From contig NZ_CAJPVG010000001.1 of the NCBI RefSeq assembly GCF_905397375.1, positions 806,001 through 870,000 on the forward strand: a stretch of 64,000 nucleotides of DNA, given 5' to 3'. The position numbers and the translations under genes were made by a program. The DNA is from Ralstonia mannitolilytica. Lineage in GTDB: Bacteria > Pseudomonadota > Gammaproteobacteria > Burkholderiales > Burkholderiaceae. Below are positions 25,696 to 33,841 of this stretch, one piece after another; the first letter of the stretch is position 1, and each line of letters begins with the position of its first letter. The notes beneath the pieces are model-generated. The model was not told the DNA's origin and searched no databases. It worked only from the letters and a program-made list of their open reading frames with translations.

Positions 25696-26271
25696 ATGCA
25701 GCAGCTCTTCGAGTTGTACCTGATGTATTTCCTGATCCCGCTGTGGGTGGTCGCGGGCGTGGCCGACTGGTGCTGCCATCGCGCCACGCACATCGAGAAG
25801 ACGGCCGGCGCCAAGGAGTCGGTGCTGCATCTGCTCATGCTCGCCGAGATGGGCGTGCCGGTGCTGGCTGCGCTGTTCCTGCACGTCAACGCGCTCGTGC
25901 TGGTGATCATGGCCGTGGCCTACGTGGTGCACGAAGCCACGGCGCTCTGGGATGTCAGCTATGCCGTTTCGCGCCGCAACGTCACGCCGTTCGAGCAGCA
26001 CGTGCACAGCTTCCTCGAGATGATCCCGCTCATGGCGCTGTCGGTGCTGGCGCTGCTGCATTGGGACGAGGTGCTGGGGCTGTTTGGCGTGGGGTCGGCC
26101 ACGCCCGACTTCAGTCTGCGCCTGAAGGATCCGCCGCTGCCCTGGGCTTACGTGGGCGGTGTGCTGGCCGTGTTCGTGCTGCTGGAACTCGTGCCGTACG
26201 CCGAAGAACTGGTGCGATGCCTGCGCCAGCGCCGGCCTGCGACCGCAGCGGCCGAACGGCACCGGGTTTGA
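25696..26271 (+). CDS. Histidine-rich integral membrane protein of unknown function
   Basis: A 191-residue protein with four to five membrane helices. Conserved-looking polar residues sit beside the helices: DWCCHRATHIEK (Asp, His, His, Glu) after helix 1, HEATALWD after helix 3 and FEQHVHSFLEMIP (Glu, His, His, Glu) before helix 4. This spacing of His and acidic residues recalls membrane di-metal oxygenases, but I do not recognise the family. TTGGAG precedes ATG 25696. The stop is only 16 bases before the start of the PsiD-like decarboxylase, so the two are very likely one operon. It is divergent from udgX. Confidence 0.75.
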   Translation: MQQLFELYLMYFLIPLWVVAGVADWCCHRATHIEKTAGAKESVLHLLMLAEMGVPVLAALFLHVNALVLVIMAVAYVVHEATALWDVSYAVSRRNVTPFEQHVHSFLEMIPLMALSVLALLHWDEVLGLFGVGSATPDFSLRLKDPPLPWAYVGGVLAVFVLLELVPYAEELVRCLRQRRPATAAAERHRV

Positions 26272-26287
26272 AAAAAAGGAGCTCAAC

Positions 26288-27538
26288 TTGAATGCAACAT
26301 CGAATGGCCCGCAGGACCGCCGCCGCCGGCTGGGCGACTGGCTGCCCGAGGGCGAAGACAAACTTGCCGCGTTTCGCTGCGAACTCGTGGAGCAGGCGTT
26401 ATCCCGCCGGACCACGACGCCGGCCGTCTCCGCCGTACGCGCGCTGGCAAGCCTGATCGACCGCGAACCGGCGCTGCGCATGCACATGGCCCGCGCGATC
26501 GACGAGGCTCGGGACCGCGGCTACGTGCTCGGCTATCGGGACACCCGCGAACTGCTCCTTGCCATCGATCACGTCGTGACCACGGCGCCGCGGTTCAATG
26601 AATCGAGCATGGTGGTGTGTCCGATCAATGCGCTGCTCGACTGGCCGATATGCATGCCTTCCGGTTACGCGCTGTTCCGCGACCGGCGCATGAACGACGC
26701 GCTCAAGGCCGTGCTCAACGGCTGGAGCGCCTTCCTCAGCGGGCCGCATTCGCGCGCCTACCTGAACACGCATGCGCCCGACGGCTGGTTCTGCCCCGAA
26801 GCGACGCGGCGTGTCGGCATGGACCAGTTTCTGTGCGACCCGACGCAGCCGTACTGGGGCTTTGCCTCGTGGAACGATTTCTTCACGCGGCGCTTCCGTG
26901 CCGGCATGCGTCCGGTGGCGGGCGAGGACGACCCCAAACTCGTCGTCAGCGCGTGCGAGGCCGCGCCGTACAACATCACGCGCAATGCGCGCTACGAAGA
27001 TACGTTCTGGATCAAGGCGCAGCCGTATTCGCTGCGCGACATCTTCGGGCCGGGCAAGGCGAACCTGGCGGAGACCTTTGCCGGCGGGAGCGTCTATCAG
27101 GCATTCCTGAGCGCGTACAACTACCACCGCTGGCACGCGCCCGTCGGCGGCACGATCGTCGATACGTATCACGTGGAAGGCACGTACTACTCGTGCGTGG
27201 AATCGGAGGGCGCCGATCCGGAGGGACTGAACGATTCGCAGGGTTACAGCGCCGCGGTGGCCGCGCGCGCCGTCATCACGATCGCCTGCGATGACCCGGG
27301 CATGGGCACCGTGGCGTGCGTGTTCATCGGCATGGGCGAGGTGTCGTCCTGCATGATCGACGTCACGCCCGGCCAGCGCGTGCGCAAGGGCGAGGAGCTC
27401 GGCTTCTTCCAGTACGGCGGGTCGACGTACTGCCTCTTCTTCGAGCCCGACGTCATCGAGTCGTTTCTGGTGGAGCCGCCGCCCGCGGGCAGCGGCGAGC
27501 CGGTCAAGGTGAACGCTGCACTCGCGCGGGCACGCTAG
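26288..27538 (+). CDS. Phosphatidylserine decarboxylase-family protein (PsiD-like), pyruvoyl-dependent
   Basis: A 416-residue protein. The C-terminal half is the phosphatidylserine decarboxylase fold: YHRWHAPVGGTI carries the catalytic His and GGST near residue 377-380 is the self-cleavage site, where Ser379 should become the pyruvoyl group. The N-terminal about 160 residues (ALLDWPICMPSGYALFRD region) match the extra domain found in fungal PsiD-type proteins and many soluble bacterial members. No membrane helix is seen, so a soluble amino-acid decarboxylase is as likely as a lipid enzyme. TTG 26288 was chosen because AAGGAG lies seven bases upstream. It forms an operon with the membrane protein at 25696. 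Confidence 0.82.
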   Translation: MNATSNGPQDRRRRLGDWLPEGEDKLAAFRCELVEQALSRRTTTPAVSAVRALASLIDREPALRMHMARAIDEARDRGYVLGYRDTRELLLAIDHVVTTAPRFNESSMVVCPINALLDWPICMPSGYALFRDRRMNDALKAVLNGWSAFLSGPHSRAYLNTHAPDGWFCPEATRRVGMDQFLCDPTQPYWGFASWNDFFTRRFRAGMRPVAGEDDPKLVVSACEAAPYNITRNARYEDTFWIKAQPYSLRDIFGPGKANLAETFAGGSVYQAFLSAYNYHRWHAPVGGTIVDTYHVEGTYYSCVESEGADPEGLNDSQGYSAAVAARAVITIACDDPGMGTVACVFIGMGEVSSCMIDVTPGQRVRKGEELGFFQYGGSTYCLFFEPDVIESFLVEPPPAGSGEPVKVNAALARAR

Positions 27539-27549
27539 CAGCAGCGGCG

Positions 27550-27879
27550 TCAGGCCTTGACGACGTGGATGCGCAGGGCCGGTGCACCCGCCGCGATGGC
27601 GAGCAGGCGGTCGACGTTCGGGTGCGCGCCCGGGCGGTTTCGCGCGTCGGCGGTGTGCTCGGCAAACACGGCCAGTCCGTGCTCGGCTGCCTGCGCGTCG
27701 AGCTGGCCGAACGTCTGCTGCAGGTAGTGATACACCGCGAGCGACCCCTGCTTGCCGGGCTTGTTCTCGATGTCGGCCACCACGGCGCCCTGGCCGTCGA
27801 TCAGATCGATGCGCTCGATGCCGTCAATGGCGGGCAGCTGGGCGAGGTTGTCCTTGAAGACGGGGGTGGGCTGGATCAC
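27550..27879 (-). CDS. DUF2322-like small protein
   Basis: A 109-residue soluble protein of unknown function with features I associate with the DUF2322 family of beta-proteobacteria (an FKDNLAQLPAI N-terminus, then AVYHYLQQTFG and AEHGLAVFAEHTADA). No catalytic motif, signal or membrane segment is seen. It is convergent with the decarboxylase gene (11 bases between stops) and appears to be a single-gene unit. Confidence 0.6.
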   Translation of the reverse strand: MIQPTPVFKDNLAQLPAIDGIERIDLIDGQGAVVADIENKPGKQGSLAVYHYLQQTFGQLDAQAAEHGLAVFAEHTADARNRPGAHPNVDRLLAIAAGAPALRIHVVKA

Positions 27880-27944
27880 TGCAATGGCTCCGTTGGTTGA
27901 TCAGGCGGGCCGTATGTTAGCGGCTCGGCCCGGCCAACGCGAGC

Positions 27945-28343
27945 CTAGCGGCGGGTCTTGGACTGGTTGACCGCAACGGCCGCCAGGATGAGCGCCTTCA
28001 GCGCCTTCTCGTTGACCTTGTCGCCCTCCCGGAAGTCGATCGCGCGGCGCGCATTGCCTTCCAGGCTCGCATTGAACAGGCCCGCCGGGTCCGGCACGGA
28101 CGCGCCCTTCGGAAACGTCATCTTCACCGCCTGCTTGTAGACCTCGCCGGTGCAGATGATGCCGTCGTGCGACCACACGGGCACGCTCCATTTCCATTCT
28201 TCGACCACCTCCGGGTCGGCCGCATGGATGAGCGCACGCAGGCGGGCAAGCATCGCCCCGCGCCAGTCGCCGAGCTCCGCGATGCGGGCATCGATCAATT
28301 CGGATGCGGGCACGGCGCTGTCGGGCGCGCTGTTCTTGGTCAT
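27945..28343 (-). CDS. DUF1801/YdhG-like protein
   Basis: A 132-residue protein. The segment VEEWKWSVPVWSHDGIICTGEVYKQAVKMTFPKGA is typical of the DUF1801 (YdhG, SCP2-like frataxin-fold) family: a Trp-rich strand, a short loop, then the FPKGA turn. The family's role is unproven, though a link to iron handling has been proposed for relatives. ATG 28343 was chosen; the frame continues upstream through low-complexity Arg-rich sequence unlike the family. It is divergent from the chemosensory-like operon with 450 bases between. Confidence 0.75.
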   Translation of the reverse strand: MTKNSAPDSAVPASELIDARIAELGDWRGAMLARLRALIHAADPEVVEEWKWSVPVWSHDGIICTGEVYKQAVKMTFPKGASVPDPAGLFNASLEGNARRAIDFREGDKVNEKALKALILAAVAVNQSKTRR

Positions 28344-28474
28344 GACGCTGGCTCCGTAATGGATGTATCCGCAGAGCATTCTGGCAGGAACGCAGCCGGG
28401 CGGCCACTGTGCGCGTCTGCGCCGCGCCCGCGTGCAGCCGCCGGTTTCTCCGGAATGGGAAACCTGAGAAATGC

Positions 28475-28508
28475 CTTTTTGCTGGATTTGAAATTCCAGC
28501 AATAAAAA
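28475..28508. terminator. Bidirectional-looking hairpin with flanking T/A runs
   Basis: TGCTGGA (28480-28486) and TCCAGCA (28495-28501) form a 7-bp stem. TTTTT precedes it and AATAAAAA follows, so on either strand the hairpin is followed by a short T-rich tract. It lies between two divergent genes, where a terminator is unexpected unless something else is transcribed here. Confidence 0.4.
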
Positions 28509-28537
28509 TCGAGCTTAAAAAGCCGCGCACTTTTAAC

Positions 28538-28666
28538 GGCGGCAACGCGAGAAACTTTAGCTGCTTGCTGAAATTCCCCACGTGAGTAGGGTGCAAGCAC
28601 CGGTTTGCCGCCAAGCCAAGCACGGTAAGGATGTCGGTATGCAATGCCTGCGCATTGCAATAGCCG
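28538..28666 (+). promoter_or_regulatory. Structured, AT-rich leader upstream of the chemosensory-like operon
   Basis: GGCGGCAA (28538-28545) can pair with TTGCCGCC (28605-28612), enclosing about 60 bases that include a GGTGC-AA-GCACC hairpin (28590-28601). Immediately downstream a perfect 8-bp inverted repeat (TGCAATGC at 28640-28647 with GCATTGCA at 28652-28659) is extended by CGG/CCG to 28635-28666. A closed multi-stem element followed by a hairpin is the layout of many leader RNAs and riboswitches. I checked by eye for cyclic-di-GMP-I/II, SAH and glycine consensus words and found none. The surrounding DNA is clearly lower in GC than its neighbours. Confidence 0.4.
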
Positions 28667-28667
28667 G

Positions 28668-28790
28668 ATGATGAATATGGCAGTCATCGATTGGTCATCT
28701 TTCGACTTCAATAATTGCGCCTCCGATGTTCAGGAAATCAACGGGCGTGTACCTCGCTTTCAGGCGGGGCGATTGAATCGAGAGAATTGA
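28668..28790 (+). CDS. Possible 40-residue leader ORF
   Basis: An ATG at 28668 (further ATGs at 28671 and 28677) opens a 40-residue frame, with the run AVIDWSSFDFNNCASDVQE, that stops at 28790, three bases before the kinase ATG at 28794. Codon use is less GC-biased than in the flanking genes, so it may be a regulatory leader peptide, a young gene or chance. No clear ribosome binding site precedes it; the hairpin at 28635-28666 abuts its start and could gate translation. Confidence 0.3.
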   Translation: MMNMAVIDWSSFDFNNCASDVQEINGRVPRFQAGRLNREN

Positions 28791-28793
28791 AAA

Positions 28794-31178
28794 ATGACTA
28801 TTCGTCAGCGGATTACGTTGCTGGTCGTGCTGATGTTCATTGCACTGGCGGCCATTGGCGGCTATGCCGTCTACCAGACGCGCAGCGGCGCCGCAGAGGT
28901 GCGCAAGGTGACCGAGGGCGTGGTGCCGAGTGCGCTGGCATCGGCCGATCTGGTGGCGCTCGTCAAGGACGTGCAACTGGCCACGATGACGCTCGTGTAT
29001 GCGCCCGACGGCAACATCGTTGCGCAGGCCCGGGACGATCTGCAGGCCAAGGAGGCCGCGCTGCGCGCTGCGTTGCAGGTGCAGGCCACACGCGCCAACA
29101 GCCATGCCCAGGCAGGCCTGGTTGCACAGGCCAAGGAAGCCGTCGACAGCTATGTCGAGGCAATCGGGCAGACCACCGACATGAAGCTCGCGGGCAAGAA
29201 CGAGTTGGCGCAGGCCTTCCTGTTTGCCAACGTGGCGAGCTACCGCGACGTGCTGGAGAAGATCGTCGAGACGCTGCGCATCGAGAAGAACCGCGAGAAG
29301 GACGCAGCCATCACCGTGCTCAACGGCAAGCTCGCCACCACGGCCACTGCCATTGGCGCGGTGAGCGGCATTGCCATCGTGGTGCTGACGGCCATCGGCA
29401 TGCTGCTGTACCGGCAGATCACCCGGCCGCTGACGCGCATGCAGGCCGAGATGAGCGAGATCGCCGCCAGCCAGGATTTCACGCGCCGTGTGCCTGTGGG
29501 CCGCATGGATGAAATCGGCCATTCGGTCGTCGCATTCAACCGGATGATCGAGAAGATCCAGGAGAACGCCGCGCTGCTCAAGCAGAAGACGGCCGATATC
29601 CAGGCGATGCTGCAGAACATGCAACAGGGCATCCTGACCGTGGTGGGCAGCGGCACGGTGCACGAGGAGTACTCCATCTATCTCGAATCGATCTTCGAGA
29701 CGCAGGACATTGCCGGGCGCAGCCTCATGGCGCTCGTCTTTGCCGACACCAACCTCGGCCCCGATGCGCTGTCGCAGGTGGAGGCGGCCGTGGACGCGTG
29801 CCTGGGGCAGGACATCATCAACTTCGCGTTCAACCAGCACTTGCTGGCCACCGAAGTCGAGAAGCGCATGCCCGATGGCCGTGTGAAGACGCTCGACCTG
29901 TCGTGGTCGGCCATTACCGACGACAGCGACACGATCCTGCGCCTGATGCTGTGCGTGCGCGACGTGACCGAACTGCGCAAGCTGGCCGCTGAAGCGAGCG
30001 AGCAGCGCCGCAACCTGGAGATCATCGGCGAGATCCTCGCGGTCAGCCAGGAGAAGTTCCAGCACTTCATCGAGAGCTCCACGAGCTTCGTGCACGAGAA
30101 CGAGCGCATCATCCGCCAGTACTCGCAGGCCGACAGCGCCGCCATTGCCGCGCTCTTCCGCAACATGCACACCATCAAGGGCAACGCGCGCACGTACAAC
30201 CTGCAGTACTTGACCAACGTGGTGCACGAAACGGAGCAGACCTACCATGCGCTGCGCGAGCCGGGCAGCGAGCACGCGTGGGACCAGGATTGGCTGATGG
30301 CGGAGCTGACGCGCGTGCGCGAGGCCATCGAGAACTACGCACGCATCAACGAGGTGAAGCTCGGCCGCAAGTCGGAACCGGCACACGGCGCGGCCGCACA
30401 CGCCGCACCAGCGGTCCTGGCGCGCATTCACGAGAGCCTGCGGGCACTGGAAGCGGCCAACCCGGCCAGCCTCGATGAACTGGCCGCCATGCGCGAGACG
30501 GTGTACCAGCAATTGCGCCTGGCAGACAGCGAGACTCTTGGCGAGTTGCTGGGCAGCACGCTGCAGTCGCTGCCCTCGCTTGCGCGCGAGCTTGGCAAGG
30601 AGCCCGTCCGCGTGCGCATCGACGACAACGGTTACCGCATGCGGACCGCGGCGCGCGGCGTGTTGCAGAACGTGTTCACCCATCTGCTGCGCAACGCCGT
30701 CGACCACGGCATCGAAACCGCCGACGTGCGCATGGCACAAGGCAAGCCCGCCGCCGGCTCCCTCGACATCGAGGTGGGCGTCGACCGGGGCATGCTGCAG
30801 ATCACGCTGTGCGACGACGGCCGCGGCCTTGCACTCGATCGCATCCGCGCGATTGCCGTGGAGCGCGGCTGGATCGGACCGGACGATCGGCCCAGCGACG
30901 AAGACATCGCGCAGTACATCTTCCGCCCGGGGTTCTCCACGGCCGACGAGGTGACGGCTGTGTCGGGCCGGGGGGTCGGCATGGACGCGGTGCAGGAATT
31001 CCTGCGCCGCGAGCAGGGCCGCATCGAGTTGCGTTTCACCGACGACCGCAGGGGCGCGGCATTCCGCCCGTTCCAGATGGTCATCTGCCTGCCCGAGCGA
31101 TTGGCGGTGGACAGCGTGCATGCCGCCGTTGGCCCGGCCGGTGCCACGCGTGTGGCCGAGGATCAGGAAGCATCGTGA
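28794..31178 (+). CDS. Membrane sensor kinase: HAMP-PAS-HPt-HATPase (CheA-like)
   Basis: A 794-residue inner-membrane signalling protein. Helix 1 is at about 8-27, a helical periplasmic sensor of the four-helix-bundle type at about 30-185, helix 2 at about 186-206, HAMP at about 207-260, a PAS-like domain at about 265-395, an HPt domain with His459 in NMHTIKGNART, and a GHKL ATPase at about 600-775 (N box LLRNAVDHG, G1 DDGRG, G2 GRGVGMD). The HPt-ATPase pair is that of CheA, but there is no CheW-like P5 domain, so it would not dock on a classical receptor array. His459 should pass phosphate to the CheY at 32456. Its stop overlaps the start of the next gene. Confidence 0.85.
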   Translation: MTIRQRITLLVVLMFIALAAIGGYAVYQTRSGAAEVRKVTEGVVPSALASADLVALVKDVQLATMTLVYAPDGNIVAQARDDLQAKEAALRAALQVQATRANSHAQAGLVAQAKEAVDSYVEAIGQTTDMKLAGKNELAQAFLFANVASYRDVLEKIVETLRIEKNREKDAAITVLNGKLATTATAIGAVSGIAIVVLTAIGMLLYRQITRPLTRMQAEMSEIAASQDFTRRVPVGRMDEIGHSVVAFNRMIEKIQENAALLKQKTADIQAMLQNMQQGILTVVGSGTVHEEYSIYLESIFETQDIAGRSLMALVFADTNLGPDALSQVEAAVDACLGQDIINFAFNQHLLATEVEKRMPDGRVKTLDLSWSAITDDSDTILRLMLCVRDVTELRKLAAEASEQRRNLEIIGEILAVSQEKFQHFIESSTSFVHENERIIRQYSQADSAAIAALFRNMHTIKGNARTYNLQYLTNVVHETEQTYHALREPGSEHAWDQDWLMAELTRVREAIENYARINEVKLGRKSEPAHGAAAHAAPAVLARIHESLRALEAANPASLDELAAMRETVYQQLRLADSETLGELLGSTLQSLPSLARELGKEPVRVRIDDNGYRMRTAARGVLQNVFTHLLRNAVDHGIETADVRMAQGKPAAGSLDIEVGVDRGMLQITLCDDGRGLALDRIRAIAVERGWIGPDDRPSDEDIAQYIFRPGFSTADEVTAVSGRGVGMDAVQEFLRREQGRIELRFTDDRRGAAFRPFQMVICLPERLAVDSVHAAVGPAGATRVAEDQEAS

Positions 31179-31900
31179 TGGAATCGACCATGCTGGCCGC
31201 GCTGGCGGCGGGGATCGTGCTGGGCGCGGTGACGTGGTTCGTGCAGCAGCGTCGCGTGAACGCGCTGGCGAGCAGCTTGCGCGATGCGCAGCAGCAGGCC
31301 TCCGAGTTGTCGGAAGCCGTCGCCAGGCAAACCGCCATCGCGCAGCGGCACGCGAACGAGGTTGCCGCGCTGGAGACCTCCGTCGCGCAGATGCGCGATG
31401 CCGCGGCAGACCAGCTGGAAGTCATCGAGCAGTTGCGCACGGAGCTGCAGTCGGCCGCGCACGCCAAGTCGCAGTTGGCCGACCGCGCCCGACGGATTGC
31501 GCAGGAGGCAGCGCGCCTGCGCGGCCTGGCGCTCACGTTCGAGCGCTGGCACGAGCAGATGATTTCGCTGATGGAGCAGAACCACGACATGCATGCCAAG
31601 AACCAGGAGCTGCAGTCGATCGTGCGGCACGTGGTGATCGTGTCGCTCAATGCGTCCATCGAGGCCGCGCGTGCGGGCCAGGCGGGGCGCGGCTTTGCCG
31701 TAGTCGCCAGCGAGGTCCGCACGCTGGCGGCGCGCTCGGAGGAACTCTCGAAGAGCTACCGCGACAGCCTGCACCTGAACGACCTCACCACCACCGCCAC
31801 GTTCCAGGACATCCAGGCGGGCGGCAAGATGATCACCGCATCGCTGTCGAGCGTCGAGGCGCTGGCCAGCGCGTTTGAATCGTGGACGGACCGCACGTGA
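31178..31900 (+). CDS. Minimal methyl-accepting-type signalling protein
   Basis: A 240-residue protein with one N-terminal hydrophobic helix (MLAALAAGIVLGAVTWFV), a long coiled coil (about 25-130) and a short version of the MCP hairpin tip (residues about 145-190: IVSLNASIEAARAGQAGRGFAVVASEVRTLA). There is no sensor or HAMP domain, and no clear methylation pair or C-terminal pentapeptide tether. It could scaffold the kinase or oligomerise with it. The start at 31178 overlaps the kinase stop (TGATG), and its own stop overlaps the GTG start of the CheX-like gene, so the order and amounts are probably fixed by coupling. Confidence 0.85.
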   Translation: MESTMLAALAAGIVLGAVTWFVQQRRVNALASSLRDAQQQASELSEAVARQTAIAQRHANEVAALETSVAQMRDAAADQLEVIEQLRTELQSAAHAKSQLADRARRIAQEAARLRGLALTFERWHEQMISLMEQNHDMHAKNQELQSIVRHVVIVSLNASIEAARAGQAGRGFAVVASEVRTLAARSEELSKSYRDSLHLNDLTTTATFQDIQAGGKMITASLSSVEALASAFESWTDRT

Positions 31901-32436
31901 TCGGCACCAACGCACAGGACAGCCTGGACCGCATCTTCCGCAAGGCGGCGCGCACGCGGCTCGTACTGCACGCAGAGGACGCATGCAGCGTGGCCGTGGC
32001 CGCCGCCTCGGATGACGATGCCGTTGCAGGCGAGCAGGCCGTCCTGCTGACCATCTCGTCGGTGGCGTTCCGGTTGCTGCTGGTGCTGCGCTTCGATGCA
32101 TCGGAGCCCACGCGCCGGTACTTCGCCGGCGAAGGCAACGGGCGCCCGTTTGACGAAGCGTGCATGGAGATCGCCAACCTGTGCTGCGGCGCGATCAACC
32201 AGGAGCTGCTGCAGGCGTTTCCGGACCTCGGCATGTCGACGCCGTATGCGGTGAGTGCGCGTTGCGTGTCGTATCTCGATGTGCTCAAACCCGGCTATGT
32301 AGCGTCGTATGCGGTCACCATCAACGGCGACGTGCGCGTGGCGGCGACCGTTTGCGTGTGCGCGCATGCACCGCTCGATTTCGTGGCCGAGGTACGTGAC
32401 GAGGTGCAGCCCAGCGGCGAGCTGGAACTGTTCTGA
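31897..32436 (+). CDS. CheX/CheC-like phosphatase
   Basis: A 179-residue protein. It contains E-I-A-N in the context FDEACMEIANLCCG followed 21 residues later by Pro, an exact match to the E-x2-N-x21-P core that CheC/CheX/FliY use to dephosphorylate CheY-P; the preceding acidic position is Glu rather than Ser/Asp. Only one such motif is present, as in CheX. It should switch off the CheY encoded next. The start is GTG 31897, overlapping the MCP-like stop (GTGA). Many Cys residues sit in the middle of the protein, which is unusual for the family. Confidence 0.75.
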   Translation: MIGTNAQDSLDRIFRKAARTRLVLHAEDACSVAVAAASDDDAVAGEQAVLLTISSVAFRLLLVLRFDASEPTRRYFAGEGNGRPFDEACMEIANLCCGAINQELLQAFPDLGMSTPYAVSARCVSYLDVLKPGYVASYAVTINGDVRVAATVCVCAHAPLDFVAEVRDEVQPSGELELF

Positions 32437-32455
32437 CGAAAAAGGAGAGAAGACG

Positions 32456-32821
32456 ATGACAAGGATCCTGGTGGTCGACGATTCGAGCACCGTGCGTGAC
32501 GAGGTGGCCGGTTTTCTGAGGAAGCACGGCCTCGCCGTGGATACCGCCGTGGACGGCAAGGACGGCCTGGCCAAGATCAAGGCCAACCCCGGCGTGAAGC
32601 TCGTCATCAGCGACGTCAACATGCCGAACATGGACGGCCTCACGATGGTGGAAAAGGTGCGCGGTGAACTCGGCAACAAGACGGTCAACGTCATCATGCT
32701 CACCACCGAAAGCAGCACCGCCATGAAAGACCGCGGCCGGGCGGCCGGGGTGAAAGGCTGGATCGTCAAGCCGTTCAAGGGTGAGGCGGTGCTGGAGACG
32801 TTCAAGAAGCTGGCGAGCTGA
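32456..32821 (+). CDS. CheY-like single-domain response regulator
   Basis: A 121-residue receiver with a complete active site: the acidic pair in VVDDS (8-9), phospho-acceptor Asp53 in LVISDVNMP, Thr in MLTTES and Lys in VKPF. It has no output domain, so it works by protein contact, like CheY. AAAGGAGAG gives a strong ribosome binding site for ATG 32456. It is the last gene of the four-gene operon, 19 bases after the CheX-like gene. The likely phospho-donor is His459 of the kinase at 28794; the likely phosphatase is the CheX-like protein. Confidence 0.93.
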   Translation: MTRILVVDDSSTVRDEVAGFLRKHGLAVDTAVDGKDGLAKIKANPGVKLVISDVNMPNMDGLTMVEKVRGELGNKTVNVIMLTTESSTAMKDRGRAAGVKGWIVKPFKGEAVLETFKKLAS

Positions 32822-32930
32822 CACGCGGCACCGGGGTGCGCCATCGTCGACTCGATGCCGGCGGGCGTGGCGCGCACGTGTTTTTGGCGCCAAACTTGCT
32901 TGACCGAGGCCGTGGGCTGAAGGAGTCGTC

Positions 32931-33263
32931 ATGCAAGAGCTCGCCTTTCGCACCCTGCTGTACCGCTACTTCTTCTTCGGCTGGCTGTTCAAGGACGCCA
33001 GCCGCGGCAACCTGTTCGAGCGGTCGGCCGCGTGGCGCTTCAACAAGGCACATGCGCACTGGCTGCTCGCCTACATGCGACGATGGGCGTGGTGCGGGCT
33101 GCTGTGCTATGCGCTGGGCGGCGCGCTGGAACTGGGGCTCGGCACGCCGCGCCTGTCGGTGCTGTTCTACGTGCCGAGCGCGCTCAGCGTGCCTGTGAAC
33201 GTGGTGATCGCGGTGCTGTGGATCGGACTCAAGGCGCTGCCCGGGCCGCTGCGCGATCAGTAG
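32931..33263 (+). CDS. Small membrane protein of unknown function
   Basis: A 110-residue protein with a charged N-terminal half rich in aromatic and basic residues (FRTLLYRYFFFGWLFKDASRG) and two hydrophobic helices (about 53-70 and 75-100). GAAGGAG seven bases before ATG 32931 supports the start. No known domain. It lies 110 bases beyond the CheY gene and may have its own promoter. It is convergent with the cupin gene. Confidence 0.7.
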   Translation: MQELAFRTLLYRYFFFGWLFKDASRGNLFERSAAWRFNKAHAHWLLAYMRRWAWCGLLCYALGGALELGLGTPRLSVLFYVPSALSVPVNVVIAVLWIGLKALPGPLRDQ

Positions 33264-33273
33264 CGCGCGGCGC

Positions 33274-33738
33274 TCAGTTCTTTGCCACGGGCACCAGGTC
33301 GAAGCGGTCGGCCTGATACTGGAACAGCAGGCAGTCCTCCCCCTTTTCGCAGCCGCTGTAATGCGGCATGCCGGCGGGCAGCTGATAGAACGAGCCCGCC
33401 GGATACGCCACGCGCTTGCCGTCGATCACGGCGTAGAACGTTCCCTTGAGCACCACCGTCGGCAGGTTCTGCGTATGCACGTGGTACGGATTGCCCTTGC
33501 CGGCCGGGAAGATGACGAACGCTTCGTACGGCCCCTTGCCGGTGATGCTGCCGCGCACGTCGGCCACCTGGATGCCGCCGGTGTCCGGCAACTCGCGCCA
33601 CTGCAGCCTGGCGGTCGGAAACGACACGAGCGGCAGCGGCACGACACTTTGCTCGGCGGCATGGCCGGCCTGGGCGACGAGTGAGCCGAGCAAGGCCGCG
33701 GCAACGAGTGCGCCGGTACGTCGGGGGGTCAACATCAT
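33274..33738 (-). CDS. Secreted single-domain cupin protein
   Basis: A 154-residue exported protein: a signal peptide (residues 1-27, cleavage near GHA-AE) and a cupin barrel with metal-ligand candidates in NPYHVHTQNLPTVVLKGTF (motif 1) and PAGMPHYSGCEKGEDC (motif 2). Two Cys in the last motif could form a disulphide in the periplasm. The ligand or reaction is unknown. ATG 33738 follows GGAGAAA; the ATG three bases later is an alternative. It appears monocistronic. Confidence 0.8.
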   Translation of the reverse strand: MMLTPRRTGALVAAALLGSLVAQAGHAAEQSVVPLPLVSFPTARLQWRELPDTGGIQVADVRGSITGKGPYEAFVIFPAGKGNPYHVHTQNLPTVVLKGTFYAVIDGKRVAYPAGSFYQLPAGMPHYSGCEKGEDCLLFQYQADRFDLVPVAKN

Positions 33739-33841
33739 GGGTTTCTCCTGAAAGGGCTGTGGAAGTCGGGCCAGTCTAGGAGAGGCGCCCCGCCGCGAGA
33801 ATCCGCGCACGCACACAGCGCCTGTGCGCGGGCTGCACGGA

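Noticed and set aside
28695..31121. Very long open frame on the minus strand (over 800 codons)
   Set aside because: It is antisense to the membrane kinase gene, is rich in His/Arg/Gln as mirror frames of GC-rich genes are, and shows no domain.
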